Assembly: GCA_964593895.1 (NCBI GenBank)
Contig: CAZQKL010000041.1
Coordinates: 1 to 17,587, forward strand
Source of the DNA: CAZQKL01 sp964593895 [NCBI: uncultured bacterium]
Lineage (GTDB): Bacteria; DYJV01
Length of the DNA stretch: 17,587 bases
Direction: 5' to 3'
Both the position numbers and the translations under genes were made by a program. Below the pieces are notes generated by a model. The model ran no database searches and was not told the DNA's origin. It saw nothing but the letters and a program-made list of their open reading frames with translations. This document shows positions 15,053 through 17,587 of this stretch, piece by piece; the first letter of the stretch is position 1, and each line of letters begins with the position of its first letter.

Positions 15053-17302
15053 TTAACCTCCACAGCTTTTCCATCCACAAACTGGGCAATATGGACATCT
15101 GCTATCAGGAATTAATTCATTTCCACATTCTGGACATAATTGCTTCCCAATTTGTGGAGTAACTTTTTTCTTTAAAGTTTTTCCTTTTTTCTTTTCAAGG
15201 TATTCTGAAAGAACTTTTGCAACAGCATCTGGAATAGATTTAATATAACCTTTTTTAGTAATTATTGGTTGAGAGCCCATAATATCATCAATCTGTTCAA
15301 TTATATATTCAAGTTGAATTCCACTTCTTAAAGCAAGAGATACTAATTTCCCAACAGCTTCAGCCTTTGCAAGTTCACTTGCACCGCTTCTACCAATTTG
15401 ACAGAAGACTTCAAATGGTTTTCCAGCAAGTTCATTTATTGTTACATAAAGGTTTCCATAGCCTGTTTTAATTCTGTAAGTTGTTCCAGGAAGATAATCT
15501 ATTCTATCAATCGGTTTTAAACCATTTGTAAAGAATGGGTGGTTTATATTTTTCTTTATAAATTCTACTATTTCTTTTTCTCCCTGTTTTTCATACATTT
15601 CAATATATGGTTTAATCTCCTCAGGAATATATTCTTTCTTTTCTTCCTCTAATTTTGATATAGTTTGACCTTCAAGAGAGCCGTCAACGTAAACTGTTAC
15701 TCCTTTACATCCATATTCATAAGCTTTAATAAATGCATTATAAACATCTTCTGGTTTTGAATCTCTTGGAAGATTTATAGTTTTTGAAACTGAATTGCAA
15801 TTATACTTTTGAAATGCTGCTTGCATTCTTAAATGATAATCTACATCAATTTCATGAGCGGTAATAAAATATGGTGGAAGTGGTTCATCTGGATGGTTCT
15901 CAATCCATTCTTTATAAAGTGGATGATAATGAACAATTTCAGTATCAACTCTTCTTTCAATAGTTTCAAAGGCAAAAATTGGTTCTATTCCTGATGAACA
16001 ATTTGCAATTATTGATAAAGTACCAGTAGGTGCAATTGCTGTTATTGTAGCATTCCTTGGTTTGTAATCTTTTATCCCCAATTCTTCAAGAACTTCTTTT
16101 GCCTTTGGATAAGGTTCATAATTTTTATAATTAGGACATGGGCCTTTCTCTTTAGCAAGTTCGTATGAAGTTTTTAGACCATTTTTTAATATAAATTTCA
16201 TTACATTTTCTGCAAGTTCAATTGCTTCTTCAGAATTATAAGGAATTTTTAGTTTAATCAAAAGGTCTGCCCATCCCATTACTCCAAGACCAATTTTTCT
16301 ATTATCAAGAGAAATTCTTTTTATTCTTTCAAGAGGATATTCATTAACATCAAGAAGATTATCAAGAAATCTTACCGCTATTTTAACAACTTCTCCTAAT
16401 CTTTCATAATCAATGCTATTATTTTTTTTATCATAGAAATTTGAAAGATTTATACTGCCAAGGCAACATAGTTCTCCATCTGCTAAAATTGTCTCCCCAC
16501 AAGGATTTGTTGCTCTTATCTCATAATTTTTCACAGGATGCAGTCTATTTATTCTATCAATAAAAAGTAACCCAGGGTCTCCAGAATTGTATGCATTTTC
16601 AACAATTTTATCCCAAATTTCTTTTGCCTTAACTTTAATTTTTTTATGAAATTTTTCATGTCTAAGTTCAAAGTCTTCATTATTTTTTAATGCATCCATA
16701 AATTCATCTGTAATGGCAACTGATATATTGAAATTTTTTAGACAATCTTTACCTTTTTTTGCTTCAATAAATTTAAATATATCTGGATGGTCCACCCTTA
16801 AGACACCTATATTTGCACCTCTTCTAACTCCTCCCTGTTTAATCTGTTCAGTGGAAACATCATAAATTTTCATAAATGAAACTGGTCCTGATGCTATACC
16901 TTTTGTGGTATTAACAATTGCTCCTTCAGGTCTAATATTTGAAAAATCAAATCCAGTTCCACCTCCTGTTTTGTGAATTAATGCAGCTTCTTTTAAAGTT
17001 TCATAGATATGTTCAAGGTCGTCATTTACAACAAGAACAAAGCACGCTGCAAGTTGCTGGCGTCTTCCTTTTATTCCTGCATTTACAAGGCAGGGACTGT
17101 TAGGCAAAAAATCAAGATTTGTCATTACTTCAAAAAATTTCTTTTCATACTCTTTCCTTTTTTTCTCATCTTTTTCAGCAGAAGCAATATGCCTTGCTAC
17201 TCTTTGAAACATTTCAATAGGAGTTTCAATAATTTCACCTTTTTCATTTCTTTGTAAAATTCTTCTTTCAAGAACTATCCTTTGTCTCTCATTAAGATAC
17301 AT
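15053..17302 (-). CDS. nrdJ: Adenosylcobalamin-dependent (class II) ribonucleotide reductase
   Basis: NrdJ makes deoxyribonucleotides using coenzyme B12 and works with or without oxygen. Numbered from ATG 17302 (749 residues): the N-terminal region contains FLPNSPCLVNAG (65-76); the redox pair is C87 (QLAACFVL) and C279 (ELCCLGSINLSN); the thiyl Cys is C268 in NPCGE with N266 and E270; the GGGTGFDFSNIRP loop is at 113-125; and APTGTLSIIANCSSGIEP (424-441) closes the barrel. A TSCPD-type domain (about 603-700) and a C-terminal zinc ribbon with six Cys (723-747) follow. There is no ATP cone and no intein. Its start is chosen over TTG 17320 because GGAGAGGTG lies 5 bp upstream. It follows mqnD by 4 bp. 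No cobalamin riboswitch is visible before it. Confidence 0.97.
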   Translation of the reverse strand: MYLNERQRIVLERRILQRNEKGEIIETPIEMFQRVARHIASAEKDEKKRKEYEKKFFEVMTNLDFLPNSPCLVNAGIKGRRQQLAACFVLVVNDDLEHIYETLKEAALIHKTGGGTGFDFSNIRPEGAIVNTTKGIASGPVSFMKIYDVSTEQIKQGGVRRGANIGVLRVDHPDIFKFIEAKKGKDCLKNFNISVAITDEFMDALKNNEDFELRHEKFHKKIKVKAKEIWDKIVENAYNSGDPGLLFIDRINRLHPVKNYEIRATNPCGETILADGELCCLGSINLSNFYDKKNNSIDYERLGEVVKIAVRFLDNLLDVNEYPLERIKRISLDNRKIGLGVMGWADLLIKLKIPYNSEEAIELAENVMKFILKNGLKTSYELAKEKGPCPNYKNYEPYPKAKEVLEELGIKDYKPRNATITAIAPTGTLSIIANCSSGIEPIFAFETIERRVDTEIVHYHPLYKEWIENHPDEPLPPYFITAHEIDVDYHLRMQAAFQKYNCNSVSKTINLPRDSKPEDVYNAFIKAYEYGCKGVTVYVDGSLEGQTISKLEEEKKEYIPEEIKPYIEMYEKQGEKEIVEFIKKNINHPFFTNGLKPIDRIDYLPGTTYRIKTGYGNLYVTINELAGKPFEVFCQIGRSGASELAKAEAVGKLVSLALRSGIQLEYIIEQIDDIMGSQPIITKKGYIKSIPDAVAKVLSEYLEKKKGKTLKKKVTPQIGKQLCPECGNELIPDSRCPYCPVCGWKSCGG

Positions 17303-17306
17303 TTTT

Positions 17307-17587
17307 TCACCTCTCCTCAAAATTTAATAGCCTCTCCAATGCTTTCTCCCCCATATTACCAAAATCGTAGGAATATTTATTAACATAAGTTTTAATATGC
17401 TTTTCAATTATTGCATCATCATTTTCCTGTGAATATTTTTTTATAAAATCGTTAAATTTATTAAAATTTTTCCATCCAAATTGAATGCTACTTTTTATTA
17501 TCTCTTCAATATCACTTTTATATTTTTCTACCCCTTTTTTTAAAACAATAATTCCAAGAGGTAAAGGAAGTTTAAATTTTTCCCACC
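17307..17587 (-). CDS. mqnD: 1,4-dihydroxy-6-naphthoate synthase, C-terminal end (cut by right edge)
   Basis: MqnD acts in the futalosine route to menaquinone, cleaving cyclic dehypoxanthine futalosine. Only the last 92 codons are in the window. They show the family C-terminal pattern: W then KLPLPLGIIVLKK near the edge, a helix of the form IIKSSIQFGW, and the closing IKTYVNKYSYDFGNMGEKAL with a Leu-rich end. LPLPLG and the YVN..(S/T).D.G motif separate it from the related MqnA. The reading frame is open to base 17587 and stops with TGA at 17307-17309, four bases before the nrdJ ATG. Confidence 0.82.
   Translation of the reverse strand, partial: WEKFKLPLPLGIIVLKKGVEKYKSDIEEIIKSSIQFGWKNFNKFNDFIKKYSQENDDAIIEKHIKTYVNKYSYDFGNMGEKALERLLNFEER

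Noticed and set aside
15051-15098. Longer N-terminus for the small helical protein
   Set aside because: It would overlap the conserved zinc-ribbon end of nrdJ, and the ATG at 15050 has a well-placed GGAGG while 15098 does not.
1-17587. CRISPR arrays, tRNA or rRNA genes, prophage or defence genes
   Set aside because: I saw no spaced direct repeats, no cloverleaf-type sequences, and no phage or defence motifs on either strand.

Overview
The window is very A+T-rich bacterial DNA with tightly packed genes. It comes from a diderm (Gram-negative-type) organism: it encodes MlaA and MlaC, which work at an outer membrane and in a periplasm, plus a GT9 (heptosyltransferase-type) glycosyltransferase. 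It also encodes a coenzyme-B12-dependent (class II) ribonucleotide reductase and the end of a futalosine-pathway menaquinone gene (mqnD), which fit an anaerobic or microaerophilic, possibly thermophilic, lineage. RNase Y, YmdB and ZapA are present as well. I cannot name the genus. The only clearly G+C-rich island is a 6S RNA gene.

Positions 1-4467 (minus strand) form a signalling operon: a secreted family-3 solute-binding-like protein, a membrane hybrid histidine kinase (HAMP-PAS-HisKA-HATPase-REC) joined to it by an ATGA overlap, and a methyl-accepting chemotaxis protein with two sCache_2 domains that runs off the left edge. Part of the chemoreceptor's sensor domain is repeated with a 179-bp tract that is identical in both copies.

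Positions 4468-4581 are a divergent promoter region. Positions 4582-10387 (plus strand) form an operon mlaA - mlaC - RND/MMPL exporter - DedA - glycerate 2-kinase. This looks like an envelope-lipid trafficking system in which an RND pump stands where the Mla ABC/MCE complex would be expected. The glycerate kinase ends head-on against ymdB, and the two coding regions overlap by 6 bp.

Positions 10382-17587 (minus strand), read from the right, hold mqnD (3' end) - nrdJ - a 65-residue helical protein - a GT9 glycosyltransferase. A consensus-like promoter follows, then a small coiled-coil gene - zapA - 6S RNA (ssrS) - rny - ymdB. The 6S RNA begins inside the last codons of zapA, and no terminator is visible between it and rny.

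The most unusual feature is a perfect 24-bp inverted repeat. One arm is in the end of the coiled-coil gene and covers the zapA Shine-Dalgarno sequence. The other arm is in the leader between 6S RNA and rny. In a polycistronic transcript the two arms could form a 24-bp duplex enclosing zapA and 6S RNA, which could matter for RNA processing or translational control. This role is an inference; the repeat is directly visible.
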